Positions 48,291 to 58,519 are shown, numbered from the stretch's first letter. The stretch is 64,000 bases of DNA from Aquibium microcysteis (GCF_014495845.1 NZ_CP061080.1:3896001-3960000); one strand, 5' to 3'. Program-made: numbers and translations. The notes: a model not told the origin generated them from the letters alone.

Positions 48291-49013
48291 TCAGATGAAG
48301 TACTGGCCGCCGTTGGCGGTGATCGTGGAGCCGGTGATGAAGCCGGCGTCGTCCGAGACGAGGAAGACGACGCAGCGCGCGATCTCGGCAGCCTCGCCCA
48401 GCCGGCCGACGGGGATCTGCGCGATGATGCTCTCGCGCACCTTTTCGGGCACCGCCATCACCATGTCCGTCCCGATGTAACCGGGGCAGACCGCGTTGAC
48501 GGTGATGCCGACCCGCGCGCCTTCCTGGGCCAGCGCCTTGGTGAAGCCGAGGTCGCCCGCCTTGGCGGCCGAGTAGTTCGCCTGCGCGAACTGCCCCTTC
48601 TGGCCGTTGATCGAGGAGATCGTGACGATGCGGCCGAATTTGCGTTCGCGCATGCCGTTCCACAGCGGATGCGTCATGTTGAAGACGCCGTCGAGATTGG
48701 TCCGCATGACGTCGGTCCACTGCTCGCGCGTCATGCGGTGGAAAGGCGCGTCGCGGGTGATGCCGGCATTGTTCACCAGCACGTCCACCGGGCCGAGATC
48801 GGCCTCCACGGCAGCGATGCCGGCCGCGCAGGCGTCGTAATCGGCCACCGACCATTTGTAGGTCTTGATGCCGGTCTCGGCGGTGAACCTGGCCGCCGCT
48901 TCGTCATTGCCGGCATAATTGGCTGCGACCCTGTAACCCGCATCCTTCAGCGCCATCGAGATGGCCGCGCCGATGCCGCGCGATCCGCCGGTGACGAGTG
49001 CTGTCCTTGGCAT
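48291..49013 (-). CDS. phaB: Acetoacetyl-CoA reductase
   Basis: A 240-residue SDR of the PhaB type. The NADPH motif is TGGSRGIG (residues 8-15), NNAGITRDAPFHRM follows, and the catalytic Ser, Tyr and Lys are in ISSINGQKGQ and NYSAAKAG. It makes (R)-3-hydroxybutyryl-CoA for polyhydroxyalkanoate synthesis. Downstream of phaA in one operon, 98 bp after it, with a 17-bp inverted repeat between them. Confidence 0.95.
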   Translation of the reverse strand: MPRTALVTGGSRGIGAAISMALKDAGYRVAANYAGNDEAAARFTAETGIKTYKWSVADYDACAAGIAAVEADLGPVDVLVNNAGITRDAPFHRMTREQWTDVMRTNLDGVFNMTHPLWNGMRERKFGRIVTISSINGQKGQFAQANYSAAKAGDLGFTKALAQEGARVGITVNAVCPGYIGTDMVMAVPEKVRESIIAQIPVGRLGEAAEIARCVVFLVSDDAGFITGSTITANGGQYFI

Positions 49014-49041
49014 TCCGTGTCTCCTCCTCGGTTAGGGCAAT

Positions 49042-49098
49042 CGGCAGTCGGCAGTCGGCACCTGGACTTCCTGCCCCTTTTCCGACTGCCGACTGCCG
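49042..49098. repeat. 17-bp perfect inverted repeat between phaA and phaB
   Basis: CGGCAGTCGGCAGTCGG (49042-49058) and its exact reverse complement CCGACTGCCGACTGCCG (49082-49098) are separated by 23 bp; each arm is itself a 7-bp direct duplication (CGGCAGT). A further half-copy CCCGACTGCC follows at 49102-49111, at the phaA stop codon. In the phaA-phaB mRNA it would form a long hairpin that may attenuate or protect phaB transcript. Confidence 0.7.
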
Positions 49099-49111
49099 AA
49101 ACCCGACTGCC

Positions 49112-50299
49112 TTAATTCATCGCTTCCACGCACATCGCGACGCCCATGCCGCCGCCGATGCAGAGCGTGGCCAGGCCCTTCCTCGCGCCGCGGCGCTTCA
49201 TCTCGTGCACCAGCGTGTTGAAGATGCGCGCACCAGAGGCGCCGATCGGATGGCCGATGGCGATGGCGCCGCCGTTGACGTTGACGATCTCCGGGTTCCA
49301 GCCCATGCCCTTGTTGACCGCGCAGGCCTGCGCCGCAAAGGCCTCGTTCGCCTCGACGAGATCGAGATCGGCGGCCGACCAGCCGGCCTTCTCCAGGGCC
49401 TTCTTCGACGCGGGGATCGGGCCGGTGCCCATGATCGACGGGTCGACGCCCGCCGTCGCCCAGGAGACGATGCGGGCGAGCGGGACGATGCCGCGGCGCA
49501 CCGCCTCCGCCTCGCTCATCAGCAGCACGGCGGCCGCGCCGTCGTTGATACCGGACGCGTTGGCGGCGGTCACGGTGCCGTCCTTGTCGAAGGCGGGCTT
49601 CAGCTTCTGCATGGCGTCGAGGGTCGCGCCGTGGCGGATGTACTCGTCCTGGTCGACGATCGTGTCGCCCTTGCGGCCCTTGATGGTGACCGGCACGATC
49701 TCGTCCTTGAAGCGCCCGGCCTTCTGGGCGGCCTCGGCCTTGTTCTGCGAGGCGAGGGCGAATTCGTCCTGCGCGTCGCGGGTGATCTGGAACTGCCTGG
49801 CGACGTTCTCGGCCGTGTTGCCCATGTGGTAGCCGTTGAAGGCGTCCCAGAGCCCGTCCCTGATCATGGTGTCGACCATCTTGTAGTCGCCCATCTTCAC
49901 GCCGGCCCTCAGATGCGCGCAGTGCGGCGACAGCGACATCGACTCCTGCCCGCCGGCCACGATGATGCCCGCGTCGCCGGTGGCGATCTGCTGCATGCCG
50001 ATGGCGATGGTGCGCAGTCCCGAGCCGCAGACCTGGTTGAGGCCCCAGGCGGTGGTCTCCTTCGGCAGACCGGCGGCGATCGACGCCTGCCGCGCCGGGT
50101 TCTGGCCCTGGCCCGCCGTCAGCACCTGGCCGAGGATCACTTCGTCCACCTCTGCGGCGTCGACCCCGGCGCGCTGCAGCACCTCCCGGATGACGATGGC
50201 GCCGAGGTCGTGCGCGGTCGTGTTGGCAAAGGCCCCGTTGAAGGAGCCGACGGCGGTGCGCGCCGCGCTGGCGACGACGATCGACGGTGTGGCGGACAT
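49112..50299 (-). CDS. phaA: Acetyl-CoA acetyltransferase (beta-ketothiolase)
   Basis: A 395-residue thiolase. The acyl-carrying Cys91 is in [17 protein letters not shown] and [13 protein letters not shown] carry the His, and GGGMGVAMC has the second catalytic Cys. It condenses two acetyl-CoA to acetoacetyl-CoA. The start at 50299 begins the family N-terminus. First gene of phaA-phaB, divergent from phaR. Confidence 0.96.
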   Translation of the reverse strand: MSATPSIVVASAARTAVGSFNGAFANTTAHDLGAIVIREVLQRAGVDAAEVDEVILGQVLTAGQGQNPARQASIAAGLPKETTAWGLNQVCGSGLRTIAIGMQQIATGDAGIIVAGGQESMSLSPHCAHLRAGVKMGDYKMVDTMIRDGLWDAFNGYHMGNTAENVARQFQITRDAQDEFALASQNKAEAAQKAGRFKDEIVPVTIKGRKGDTIVDQDEYIRHGATLDAMQKLKPAFDKDGTVTAANASGINDGAAAVLLMSEAEAVRRGIVPLARIVSWATAGVDPSIMGTGPIPASKKALEKAGWSAADLDLVEANEAFAAQACAVNKGMGWNPEIVNVNGGAIAIGHPIGASGARIFNTLVHEMKRRGARKGLATLCIGGGMGVAMCVEAMN

Positions 50300-50606
50300 G
50301 GAGAACTCCCTGGGTGGATGGGGCGATGGCCGCTCGAACCGTGGCCCGAACGGCACGTATAGTCCCGACTTTTCTTGCCCGTTCGTTGATCCGAGTCAAA
50401 CCGGAAATCGACGCGCCGCCCTTTGCCACCCGCCCGGCGGCCGAATTCCTCGCCCTGCCGCGACGATACCGTCCACCCCCCGGGCGCGCCGGTTCCTGCA
50501 CTGCACAATTCGCTTTCATTTGGCCGGCTTTTGCGCATATCCTGCCCCACAGACAGGGTGTGACGGTCTTCCGGCGCTTCACACCGATAAGAACTGGGAG
50601 AGTCGC
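50300..50606. promoter_or_regulatory. Divergent phaA/phaR control region with candidate PhaR site
   Basis: The 307-bp gap between the divergent genes contains no coding sequence. A perfect TGCA-C-TGCA dyad lies at 50497-50505, similar to the TGC/GCA-type sites described for PhaR, and could mediate autorepression. No confident -35/-10 pair was found for either gene. Confidence 0.35.
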
Positions 50607-51215
50607 GTGGCATCCAAGGACGATCCGGTGGTCATCAAGAAATATGCCAACCGACGCCTCTACAACACCGGCACATCGACTTACGTGACGCTCGAGGATC
50701 TCGCCGAGATGGTGAAGAAGGGCGAGAACTTCACCGTTCAGGACGCGAAGTCCGGCGACGACATCACCCACCCGGTCCTGACGCAGATCATCTTCGAGCT
50801 TGAGAACAAGGAGGGGCAGAACATGCTGCCCGTCTCCTTCCTGCGCCAGCTCATCTCCTTCTACGGCGACCAGATGCAGATGGTGGTGCCGAGCTTTCTC
50901 GAACAGTCCATGATCGCCTTCGCCAGGGAGCAGGAGCGCTTCCGCGAGCAGATGAAGTCCGCCCTCCCCCGGACTCCGATGGACATGATGAACGTCGCGA
51001 CGCCGATGAAGGCGCTGGAAGAACAGGCCCGCCGCAACGTCGAGCTGTTCCAGAACGCGATGCGCATGTTCACGCCCTTCCCGCCGCAGGGCGGCGCGGG
51101 CTCTCCCGCCCCCGAAGAACCGGCCAGAGGGCCGGCCGGCCAGAGCGGCGAGGAACTGCGCGAACTGAAGGAACAGATCGCCGCGATGCAGCGCAAGATC
51201 GACCGGCTGGGCTGA
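50607..51215 (+). CDS. phaR: Polyhydroxyalkanoate synthesis repressor PhaR
   Basis: A 202-residue PhaR. VVIKKYANRRLYNTGTSTYVTLEDLAEMVK is the DNA-binding domain and the PHB accumulation domain follows (FLRQLISFYGDQMQMVVPSFLEQSM). The C-terminus is a coiled coil (EELRELKEQIAAMQRKID). It senses polymer and represses phasin and its own gene. The start is a GTG at 50607 with a GGGAG site; the reading frame has no closer ATG at the conserved N-terminus. Confidence 0.94.
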   Translation: MASKDDPVVIKKYANRRLYNTGTSTYVTLEDLAEMVKKGENFTVQDAKSGDDITHPVLTQIIFELENKEGQNMLPVSFLRQLISFYGDQMQMVVPSFLEQSMIAFAREQERFREQMKSALPRTPMDMMNVATPMKALEEQARRNVELFQNAMRMFTPFPPQGGAGSPAPEEPARGPAGQSGEELRELKEQIAAMQRKIDRLG

Positions 51216-51227
51216 GAGGATGTGAGG

Positions 51228-51287
51228 GAATGCCCGTTCCCGCTCAGCTTGAGCCAAAAATCTCCAGGATTTCAGCGGGCATTCTTT
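51228..51287 (+). terminator. Probable terminator of phaR
   Basis: GAATGCCCG (51228-51236) and CGGGCATTC (51276-51284) are perfect 9-bp arms followed by TTT; a smaller GCTCA-N3-TGAGC hairpin is in the loop. It begins 12 bp after the stop codon. The large loop lowers confidence. Confidence 0.5.
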
Positions 51288-51349
51288 CGCACCCTCGATC
51301 GGTTCACCCACTCTGAGCGCTTCTTCCCGCTCTGCCGGCCGAACCGTCC

Positions 51350-52939
51350 CTACCAGCCCGCCGCGCAGCCGTCCTTGCGCGGATCCGAGCCGCCGACCAG
51401 GAAACCGTTCGCGTCATCGATGGCGATGATCTGGCTGCCGCCGAGCGGTGCGGATGCGGCACGGACGGCGTGTCCCCTGGCTTCCAGTCCCGCGCGGACC
51501 GCTTTTGCGACACCCGTCTCCACCTCCAGCGCTTCGCCGTCGTCGCTCCAGAAGAGCCGCGGGTAATCGATCGCCGCCTGCGGGTCCATGCCGTGGTCGA
51601 GCATGTTGGAAAGGACGAGCGCGTGGCCCATCGGCTGGTAGGCCCCGCCCATCACGCCGAAGGCGATCGACGGGCGCCCGTCGCTGGTCGCCAGGCCCGG
51701 AATGATCGTGTGCATCGGCCGCTTGGACGGCCCGATCTCGTTGGGGTGCCCCGCCTCCAGAGAGAAGCAGGCTCCCCTGTTCTGCAGCGCGATCCCGGAT
51801 TCCGGCGTCACGATGCGTGACCCGAACCCGGAATAGATGGAATTGATGAAGGAGACGGCGCGGCGGTCGCGGTCGACCACGGTGAGATAGACCGTGTCGG
51901 CCTGCGGCAGCGGCGGCAGCGAGAGATCGGGATTGCGCCGCTGCGGGTCGAACCCCTTCGCAAGCGCCCGCGTGAAGTCCCCTGCCAGGATCTGCCCGGT
52001 CGAACCGGACATGGCGGAGGGGTCGGCGACCTCGCGGTCGCGCACGGCATAGGCCAGCCGCGCCGCCTCGATCATCAGGTGATGCCGCTCCGCGCTGCCT
52101 GGCGCGAGCCGGTCGGCGCCGAGTTCGGTCATCAGGTTCAGGATGATCAGCGCGGTGATCCCCTGCCCGCTCGGCGGGATCTCGTGGACGGTGTGGCCGT
52201 GATAGTCGGTCGTGATCGTGCCGACCCAGTCGGCGGTGACGGCCCCCAGGTCGGCCTCGTCGAGAAAACCGCCCTTCGCCCGCACCGTCGCGGCGATCTC
52301 GGCCGCGATCGGCCCCTCGTAGAATGCCCGCGACCCCTCCGTCGCGATCCGCCGCAGCGTCGCGGCGAGCGCCGGCAGCTTCAACCGCGTGAACGCCTCG
52401 GGGGCCCGGCCATCGACGAGATAGTGCCTGCGCCCGCCCTCGTCCGCGGCGAGGTCCGCGACGTGGTGCGGCCAGTCGCGGGCGACGCGCGGGTGGATGG
52501 CGAAGCCCTCCTGCGCATAGCGGATCGCATCGGAGAAGAGCCCGTCGAAGCTGCGCGTGCCGAAGCGCTGCGCCAGAACTTCCCAGGCCTTCACGGCCGC
52601 CGGCACGGTGACTGCGTGCGCGCCGTAGGCCGGCACCTTCGGGAAGCCGCGCTCGCGGTACCAGGCCGCCTGCGCGCCCGCCGCCGACCGCCCGGACCCG
52701 TTCAGCCCGTGCACGGTGCCGTCCGGCTCGGCCAGGATGACGAAGCAGTCGCCGCCGATGCCGGTCATGTGCGGCTCGACCACCGCGAGCACCGCGCTGG
52801 CCGCGATGGCGGCGTCGACCGCGTTGCCGCCGTCGCGCAGCATCGACAATGCGGTCGCGGTGGCGAGCGGATGCGACGTCGCTGCCATGCCGTTCTCGGC
52901 GATGACCGGCGACCGGCCCGGCAGGTCGAAGTTTCGCAC
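51350..52939 (-). CDS. Gamma-glutamyltransferase family protein
   Basis: A 529-residue Ntn-hydrolase of the gamma-glutamyltransferase family. MAATSHPLATATALSMLRDGGNAVDAAIAASAVLAVVEPHMTGIGGD is the N-terminal part; autocleavage is expected before the Thr in QADTVYLTVVDRD, with IYSGFGSRI and GKR-PMHTIIP following. No signal peptide is seen, so it may act in the cytoplasm on glutathione or other gamma-glutamyl or acyl compounds. The GTG at 52939 with AGAGG upstream was chosen because the frame has no suitable ATG. A small membrane protein gene is upstream. Confidence 0.9.
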   Translation of the reverse strand: MRNFDLPGRSPVIAENGMAATSHPLATATALSMLRDGGNAVDAAIAASAVLAVVEPHMTGIGGDCFVILAEPDGTVHGLNGSGRSAAGAQAAWYRERGFPKVPAYGAHAVTVPAAVKAWEVLAQRFGTRSFDGLFSDAIRYAQEGFAIHPRVARDWPHHVADLAADEGGRRHYLVDGRAPEAFTRLKLPALAATLRRIATEGSRAFYEGPIAAEIAATVRAKGGFLDEADLGAVTADWVGTITTDYHGHTVHEIPPSGQGITALIILNLMTELGADRLAPGSAERHHLMIEAARLAYAVRDREVADPSAMSGSTGQILAGDFTRALAKGFDPQRRNPDLSLPPLPQADTVYLTVVDRDRRAVSFINSIYSGFGSRIVTPESGIALQNRGACFSLEAGHPNEIGPSKRPMHTIIPGLATSDGRPSIAFGVMGGAYQPMGHALVLSNMLDHGMDPQAAIDYPRLFWSDDGEALEVETGVAKAVRAGLEARGHAVRAASAPLGGSQIIAIDDANGFLVGGSDPRKDGCAAGW

Positions 52940-52965
52940 GGGAGGCCTCTGTCCGTCCGGGATCG

Positions 52966-53367
52966 TCAATTGAAGCTCACGTCTCGCCCGGCCGACCGGA
53001 TCGAGACGGAGAAGCCCGCGATCAGGTCGATGAAGGCGATGACCATGAGGATGAAGAACACCGAGTGCGCCGCCTGATCGACGAGGAGGAACTCCACCAG
53101 ATAGGCGACGAACACGAAGGTGGACAGCAGGTGATCGACCACGGAAGCATTCGACGTGCGCGTCGACTTCATGATCTCGAAGAAGAGCAGGAAGAGCGCG
53201 ACGACGATCAACAGGTCGCCGAGCGTCATCGCGAAAGCACCGCCCGACATCATCGGGATGGAAAAGAGCACCTGCTCCCACGGACCTGTTTCCCCGCCCC
53301 CCAGCAGACCGGTGAGGCCGAGGTTGAACAGGATGAAGGGGATGATGAGCAGCGGGACGATCGCCAT
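52966..53367 (-). CDS. Four-helix membrane protein, conserved hypothetical
   Basis: A 133-residue protein with four predicted helices, the first at about residues 4-20 and others near residues 45, 83 and 103. The composition, with polar loops RTSNASVVDH and SIRSAGRD, is typical of real small inner-membrane proteins. Function unknown. It precedes the GGT gene by 26 bp and may be in its operon. Confidence 0.65.
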   Translation of the reverse strand: MAIVPLLIIPFILFNLGLTGLLGGGETGPWEQVLFSIPMMSGGAFAMTLGDLLIVVALFLLFFEIMKSTRTSNASVVDHLLSTFVFVAYLVEFLLVDQAAHSVFFILMVIAFIDLIAGFSVSIRSAGRDVSFN

Positions 53368-53509
53368 GGCACGGCTTCCGGTTGATGCGGTGGCGCAAAC
53401 TGTCGCGGTGGCGCGACCACGTCAAGCCGGCTCGATCGTTCGGAGCGTCGTTCTGCAAAGTAAAAGACCGGCACGAGGCCGGTCGGTCTACGTCGGCTGA
53501 GGTAGAGGA

Positions 53510-53692
53510 TCAGCCTTCCTTGGGCTCCAGAACCTGGCGGCCGCGATACATGCCCGTCTTCAGGTCGATGTGGTGCGGACGGCGCAGTTCACCGGAATTC
53601 TTGTCCTCGACATAGGTCGGGGCCTTGAGCGCGTCCGCCGCGCGACGCATGCCGCGCTTCGACGGCGAGGTTTTCCTTTTCGGGACAGCCAT
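53510..53692 (-). CDS. rpmF: 50S ribosomal protein L32
   Basis: A 60-residue L32: [18 protein letters not shown] then [15 protein letters not shown]. It lacks the zinc-binding cysteines of the C+ form, as usual in this lineage. In many bacteria rpmF is next to plsX; here it is beside mtgA. Confidence 0.96.
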   Translation of the reverse strand: MAVPKRKTSPSKRGMRRAADALKAPTYVEDKNSGELRRPHHIDLKTGMYRGRQVLEPKEG

Positions 53693-53851
53693 GGTACCTG
53701 CTCCATCATCGGTCAAAGACCCGTCGCGCCCTCGGAGAAGGGCCGAGGCGACAGGCCGTCTTGTGAAAGTCGCGTGCCTATACACGCTCGTGCGCCGCTT
53801 GGCCAGCCGCAGGCATCGATTTTTTTCCGCCATCCTGGTGCCTGCGGCGGC

Positions 53852-54577
53852 TCACCCCACGCAGGCGACGTGACTTCCGGCCTGCCGCGCCCGCCTCTCG
53901 ATGATGTCGGCGAGGCGTCTCAATCCGGCTGAAGGCTTGGCCGGATCGCGCTCGTGGGGATTGGGAAGCGTGACCGCCAGCAGGGCCGCCTGTCGTCGCG
54001 ACAGATCGGCAGCCGACACGCCGAAATGATACAGCGACGCCGCCTCCGCCCCATAGATGCCGGGAGCCCACTCGACGATGTTGAGGTAGATTTCCATCGT
54101 CCGCCGCTTCGGGACCACGAAATCGAAACCCAGCGCCAGCGGAACCTCCAGTGCCTTGCGCACGAAGGAGCGGCCCTGCCAGAGATAGAGGTTCTTGACC
54201 GTCTGCATGGAGATGGTGGAGGCGCCACGCGTCGGTTCACCCGCCAGCGCGTCGTCGATGACCGACGACAGCGCGCTCCAGTCGATCCCGCCGTGCGCGC
54301 AGAACTGCCCGTCTTCCGACATGATGACGGAATGGACGAGCAGCGGCTCGATCTCTTCGATATCCACCCAGTGCCGCTCGAAGGCGCGCATCGTCACGAA
54401 GTCGCGAACCATCAGGGTCGAGACGGGGTGCACGAAGGGCAGCAGGCCGATCAGCGTCAGCACGACGGGCGCAAGGACGAGCATGACGAGAACGAGCCCG
54501 CCGCGCCGCAGCCATCTGGCGGCACGGCCGCGCGCCCGGCCCGGCTTCCGGCGCATGCTGCGGCCCTTCGCGGCCAT
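53852..54577 (-). CDS. mtgA: Monofunctional biosynthetic peptidoglycan transglycosylase
   Basis: A 241-residue GT51 protein. An N-terminal arginine-rich leader and one helix ([20 protein letters not shown]) anchor it. Catalytic motifs: [14 protein letters not shown] (Glu) and [18 protein letters not shown], followed by [13 protein letters not shown]. It polymerises glycan strands. Divergent from the polyprenyl synthetase gene, whose product feeds isoprenoid carriers; linkage to wall synthesis is suggestive. Confidence 0.95.
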   Translation of the reverse strand: MAAKGRSMRRKPGRARGRAARWLRRGGLVLVMLVLAPVVLTLIGLLPFVHPVSTLMVRDFVTMRAFERHWVDIEEIEPLLVHSVIMSEDGQFCAHGGIDWSALSSVIDDALAGEPTRGASTISMQTVKNLYLWQGRSFVRKALEVPLALGFDFVVPKRRTMEIYLNIVEWAPGIYGAEAASLYHFGVSAADLSRRQAALLAVTLPNPHERDPAKPSAGLRRLADIIERRARQAGSHVACVG

Positions 54578-54724
54578 GGAACTGTCGTCTTGCGTGTTCA
54601 AATCCAGCCTGACCGGGTCGTTCCAAGGCTGAATAGAGCCTGCGGGCTGGTCATGCAACGGCGCATCTCGGCGCGGGCGCCGGCACGCTTGACCGGCGAC
54701 CAATTTGCAGCCATCGCTCGCACC

Positions 54725-55642
54725 ATGCAAGCCGACGCCCTCGCCCTCTTCGAAGCCGCGCGCATGAGCCACGCCGACGCCGTGGAGCGGCGCCTGCGCT
54801 CGCTGCTCGATGGCCGGCCCCGCGATGGCGAGGTTGCGCGGCCGGAACGACTGATGCAGGCGATGCGCCATGGCGTGCTGAACGGCGGCAAGCGCCTGCG
54901 GCCGTTCCTGGTCATGGAAAGTGCCGCGCTCTTCGGTGTCGAAGGCGAGGCGCCGCTCCGCGTCGCCGCCGCACTCGAATGCGTCCACTGCTACTCGCTC
55001 ATCCACGACGATCTGCCGGCGATGGACGACGACGATCTCCGCCGCGGCCAGCCGACGGTGCACAGGGCCTTCGACGAGGCGACGGCGATCCTGGCCGGCG
55101 ACAGCCTGCTCACCTATGCCTTCGACATCGTTGCGAGCGAGGAGACGGAATTGCCGGCCGCCGCCCGCGTGGCGCTGGTGGCTGCGCTCGCCCGCGCGTC
55201 GGGCCTCGGCGGCATGGCGGGGGGACAGATGCTCGACCTCGCGGCGGAACGCGACGCGCCCGACGAGGCCGGCATCCTGATGCTGCAGGCCATGAAGACC
55301 GGCGCGCTGATCCGCTTCGCCTGCGAGGCCGGCGCCATCGTCGGCGGCGCGGATCCGGCCGAGCGGGCGCGACTGGCCGAGTTCGGATCGGCCGTCGGGC
55401 TTGCCTTCCAGCTCGCCGACGACCTGCTCGACCTGACCTCCGACGCCGCGACGCTGGGAAAGGCGACCGGCAAGGATGCAGCCGCGGGAAAGGCGACGCT
55501 GCCCGGCCTGCACGGGGTCGACTGGACCCGCCGGCAGCTCGACGGGCTCGTGGCGCAGGCCGAGGAACTGCTCGAGCCGTTCGGCGAAACGGCCTCGATG
55601 CTGCGGGCGGCGGCGCACTTCATCGCCCGGCGCGATCACTGA
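54725..55642 (+). CDS. ispA: Polyprenyl (farnesyl) diphosphate synthase
   Basis: A 305-residue trans-prenyltransferase. Both aspartate motifs are present: [15 protein letters not shown] (first) and [12 protein letters not shown] (second). The five residues before the first motif (CYSLI) are small/medium, which fits a short-chain (farnesyl) product. It condenses IPP with DMAPP/GPP. The ATG at 54725 fits the family length; an in-frame ATG at 54653 would add 24 residues. Convergent with the lytic transglycosylase and IspG genes, which also feed isoprenoid and wall pathways. Confidence 0.88.
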   Translation: MQADALALFEAARMSHADAVERRLRSLLDGRPRDGEVARPERLMQAMRHGVLNGGKRLRPFLVMESAALFGVEGEAPLRVAAALECVHCYSLIHDDLPAMDDDDLRRGQPTVHRAFDEATAILAGDSLLTYAFDIVASEETELPAAARVALVAALARASGLGGMAGGQMLDLAAERDAPDEAGILMLQAMKTGALIRFACEAGAIVGGADPAERARLAEFGSAVGLAFQLADDLLDLTSDAATLGKATGKDAAAGKATLPGLHGVDWTRRQLDGLVAQAEELLEPFGETASMLRAAAHFIARRDH

Positions 55643-55661
55643 CCGCCGGACCGGCCGCGAT

Positions 55662-56525
55662 CTACCGGTTGCGCAGCACGATGCAGGAGCCGCCGGCCGC
55701 TCGCAACTCCCGGCAGATCCTGTCGGCGCTCGCCCGGTCGTCCACGCCGATCCGGACGGCATGGATGCCTCGCCGCCCGAGCGGTGAGCGAACGCGGCTC
55801 ACCACCGGCTCGTGCTCCGCGAGCAGGCCGGGAAACCGGCCCTTCACCCGCTGGTACTGCCGGATCGCCACGTCGCGCCGGAAATGGCCGGCGAGCTGGA
55901 CGCCCCAGGGCTTCAGCTGGACGCTCGACATCGGCACCGTCGCGGTGCGGGTGGCGGGCAGCGCCTCGCAGGCCTCCTGGAAATCCTTGCCTTCGGCGAG
56001 CGGCGGAACGTCCCCCGGGCCCGCCTGGCCGATGAAGCTGTCGGCCGGGGCCCCGAGGATGTCGAGCACGTAGTTCTCCGTCTCGAGCGGCAGGAACCCG
56101 CCGGACGAGAGCCAGCGCGAGACGCGGCTCTCGCCGGCATTGTAGGCCGCCGCCGCGAGCCCGAGGTTGCCGAAGCCCTCGGCCAGTTCCGCGAGATAGG
56201 CCGCGGAAGCGGGAATGGCCTTCGCGACGTCGAAGCTGTCGTCGAGCCCGCGCATGGCCGCAGTGCCGGGCATGAACTGGGCGATCCCTTCCGCGCCGGC
56301 CGGACTGACGGCGTTCGGGTCGAACCGGCTCTCCTTCCAGATCAGACGCGCGAAGAAGTCGCGCGACAGGCCGTTGCGATCGGCGTGGGCGCCGATCAGC
56401 GCGCAGATCCGGGCCACTGTCACGGGCCTTGCCTGCGGCGGCGGTGGCGGGACCGCCTGTGCGGCGGTCGCGAGGCCGAGGAGACAGACTGGAAGAAGCC
56501 GCGAGAGGCTTCTCCGGACGCCCAT
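55662..56525 (-). CDS. Lytic transglycosylase (SLT) with C-terminal SPOR-like region
   Basis: A 287-residue exported protein: signal peptide ([15 protein letters not shown]), then a SLT domain with [28 protein letters not shown] (catalytic Glu in ESR) and [13 protein letters not shown]. The last 80 residues ([23 protein letters not shown]...) resemble a SPOR domain, which binds denuded glycan at the septum. It cleaves peptidoglycan. Directly downstream of ispG on the same strand (3 bp gap). Confidence 0.88.
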   Translation of the reverse strand: MGVRRSLSRLLPVCLLGLATAAQAVPPPPPQARPVTVARICALIGAHADRNGLSRDFFARLIWKESRFDPNAVSPAGAEGIAQFMPGTAAMRGLDDSFDVAKAIPASAAYLAELAEGFGNLGLAAAAYNAGESRVSRWLSSGGFLPLETENYVLDILGAPADSFIGQAGPGDVPPLAEGKDFQEACEALPATRTATVPMSSVQLKPWGVQLAGHFRRDVAIRQYQRVKGRFPGLLAEHEPVVSRVRSPLGRRGIHAVRIGVDDRASADRICRELRAAGGSCIVLRNR

Positions 56526-56528
56526 CGG

Positions 56529-57836
56529 CTATTCCGCCGCCGCGGTCCGGCCCGCGCCGAAGCGCCGCTCGATGTAGTCGGCCACCATCTTCTGGAAGTC
56601 TTCGGCGATGGCGGGTCCGCGCAGCGTCGCCGCCTTCCTTCCGTCGATGAAGACGGGCGCCGTCGGCGTCTCGCCGGTGCCGGGCAGCGAGATGCCGATG
56701 TCGGCATGCTTGGATTCGCCGGGTCCGTTGACGATGCAGCCCATCACCGCGACCTTCAGCATCTCGACGCCGGGATAGCGTGTCTTCCAGACGGGCATGT
56801 TGCGGCGCAGGTCCGCCTGGATGGTCTCGGCGAGTTCCTGAAAGACGGTCGAGGTCGTGCGCCCGCAGCCCGGGCAGGCCGCGACGATCGGGACGAACTG
56901 GCGGAAGCCCATGGTCTGCAGCAGTTCCTGCGCCACCTGGACTTCCCGCGTGCGGTCGCCGCCCGGCTCGGGCGTCAGCGAGATGCGGATCGTGTCGCCG
57001 ATGCCCTGCTGCAGCAGGATTCCCATCGCCGCCGAGGACGCGACGATTCCCTTGGTGCCCATGCCGGCCTCGGTGAGGCCGAGATGCAGCGCATGGTTGG
57101 AACGCCGCGCGAGATCGCTGTAGACCGCGATCAGGTCCTGCACCTGGCTGACCTTGGCCGAAAGGATGATCTTCTCGCGCGGAAGCCCGATCTCTTCGGC
57201 AAGTTCGGCCGAAAGCAGCGCCGACTGCACGATCGCCTCGCGCATCACGGCGTCGGCGGTCAGCGGGAAGCCTTTCGCCTGGTTGTCGTCCATCAGGCGC
57301 GTCAGCAGCTCCTGGTCGAGCGAGCCCCAGTTGACGCCGATGCGCACCGGCTTGTCGTGCCGGATCGCCGTCTCGATGATCGCGGCGAACTGCCTGTCCT
57401 TCTTGTCCTTGAAACCGACGTTCCCCGGATTGATCCGGTACTTCGCCAGCGCTTCCGCACAGGCCGGATGGTCGGCCAGGAGCTTGTGGCCGATATAGTG
57501 GAAGTCGCCGATCAGCGGCACGAAGATGCCGAGGCGCTCCAGCCGCTCGCGGATCCGGGGCACGGCTGCGGCCGATTCGTCGCGGTCGACCGTGATGCGG
57601 ACGAGTTCGGAACCGGCGCGATGGAGTGCTGCAACCTGCGCGACGGTGGAATCGACGTCGGCGGTGTCGGTATTGGTCATCGACTGCACGACGATCGCGG
57701 CACCGCCGCCCACCGTCACGCCGCCGACGTCGACGCCGACGGCTGCACGGCGCGGCGCGGGACCTGCACGATCCGTCTCCTGGGTGGGTCTGGCAGCCGT
57801 CAGGGAGGCGGCGGGCATGGGGGCGGCGATCGTCAT
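56529..57836 (-). CDS. ispG: 4-hydroxy-3-methylbut-2-en-1-yl diphosphate synthase (IspG)
   Basis: A 435-residue IspG (GcpE). The TIM-barrel start [19 protein letters not shown] and the 4Fe-4S cysteines in ACPGCGRTT and GCIVNGPGE are present. It converts methylerythritol cyclodiphosphate to HMBPP in the MEP pathway, supplying IPP/DMAPP to the nearby IspA-type enzyme. The first 30 residues are an Ala/Pro-rich extension, so the true start could be shorter. Confidence 0.95.
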   Translation of the reverse strand: MTIAAPMPAASLTAARPTQETDRAGPAPRRAAVGVDVGGVTVGGGAAIVVQSMTNTDTADVDSTVAQVAALHRAGSELVRITVDRDESAAAVPRIRERLERLGIFVPLIGDFHYIGHKLLADHPACAEALAKYRINPGNVGFKDKKDRQFAAIIETAIRHDKPVRIGVNWGSLDQELLTRLMDDNQAKGFPLTADAVMREAIVQSALLSAELAEEIGLPREKIILSAKVSQVQDLIAVYSDLARRSNHALHLGLTEAGMGTKGIVASSAAMGILLQQGIGDTIRISLTPEPGGDRTREVQVAQELLQTMGFRQFVPIVAACPGCGRTTSTVFQELAETIQADLRRNMPVWKTRYPGVEMLKVAVMGCIVNGPGESKHADIGISLPGTGETPTAPVFIDGRKAATLRGPAIAEDFQKMVADYIERRFGAGRTAAAE

Positions 57837-57923
57837 GGGCGGTCTCCTCGACCAGAAGGGACAGCCATCAGGTGGCGGAGCCCCCTCGCCATGTCAAGCG
57901 CGCACCCCGCTTCAGCCCGTCGC

Positions 57924-58463
57924 TCAGGCCTGTCGACCGCAGCCCGCCGCGTGGACGCGTTCGAACAGGATCGCCCGTTCCTCCGCGGTCAGGAGTTCGG
58001 TGTCGAACAGCTTCAAGCATTGCAGCCCTTCCATCGCCATGAAGACGAGGAGGATGTCGCCGAGATCTCCGCCTTCGGCGCGCAGCCGCTTGAGCAGGTT
58101 GCCGCGGAAGCGATTGATCGGCTCGAGAAAGCCGGGGTCCTCGGCAATCGCGGAAAACAGCCAGGCCGCCGGGGGACGTTCTTCCGCCGAGCTTCTCTCC
58201 ATGACCCGCAGGTAGGACGGCAACAGCGGTTCGCCGCGCGAGGAAGCCTCGTCGAGTGCCGCCTCCATCTCGCTCAGGTGTTTCTCGACCAACCCCTGCA
58301 GGAGCTTCGCCTTGCTCGGAAAATTGTAGAGCAGCCCGCCCTTCGAGACTCCCGCACGTTGAGCGACGGCGTCGAGCGACAGGTGTCCGGGACCCGCGTT
58401 TCGAGCCACTTCCGCAGCGGCCTCAAGGATTCGTTCACGTGAATTTGCCTTCTGGGAACTCAA
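57924..58463 (-). CDS. TetR-family transcriptional regulator
   Basis: A 179-residue TetR protein. The helix-turn-helix is RERILEAAAEVARNAGPGHLSLDAVAQRAGVSKGGLLYNFPSKAKLL. The C-terminal ligand domain has no known family. It uses a TTG start at 58463 with GGGAGG 6 bp upstream. Divergent from an RND efflux operon; the dyad TACCGTC-CA-GACGGTA lies between the divergent genes and should be its operator. Confidence 0.92.
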   Translation of the reverse strand: MSSQKANSRERILEAAAEVARNAGPGHLSLDAVAQRAGVSKGGLLYNFPSKAKLLQGLVEKHLSEMEAALDEASSRGEPLLPSYLRVMERSSAEERPPAAWLFSAIAEDPGFLEPINRFRGNLLKRLRAEGGDLGDILLVFMAMEGLQCLKLFDTELLTAEERAILFERVHAAGCGRQA

Positions 58464-58490
58464 GACGATCCTCCCGGCCTCCTCCGGCGA

Positions 58491-58519
58491 TTGACATTAC
58501 CGTCCAGACGGTACAGTAG
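58491..58519 (+). promoter_or_regulatory. Efflux promoter with TetR operator between -35 and -10
   Basis: TTGACA (58491-58496) and CAGTAG (58514-58519) are spaced 17 bp. The spacer contains the palindrome TACCGTC-CA-GACGGTA (58498-58513). A TetR dimer here would directly block polymerase and, being about 35 bp from the tetR start, also repress tetR. Classic divergent efflux architecture. Confidence 0.8.
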
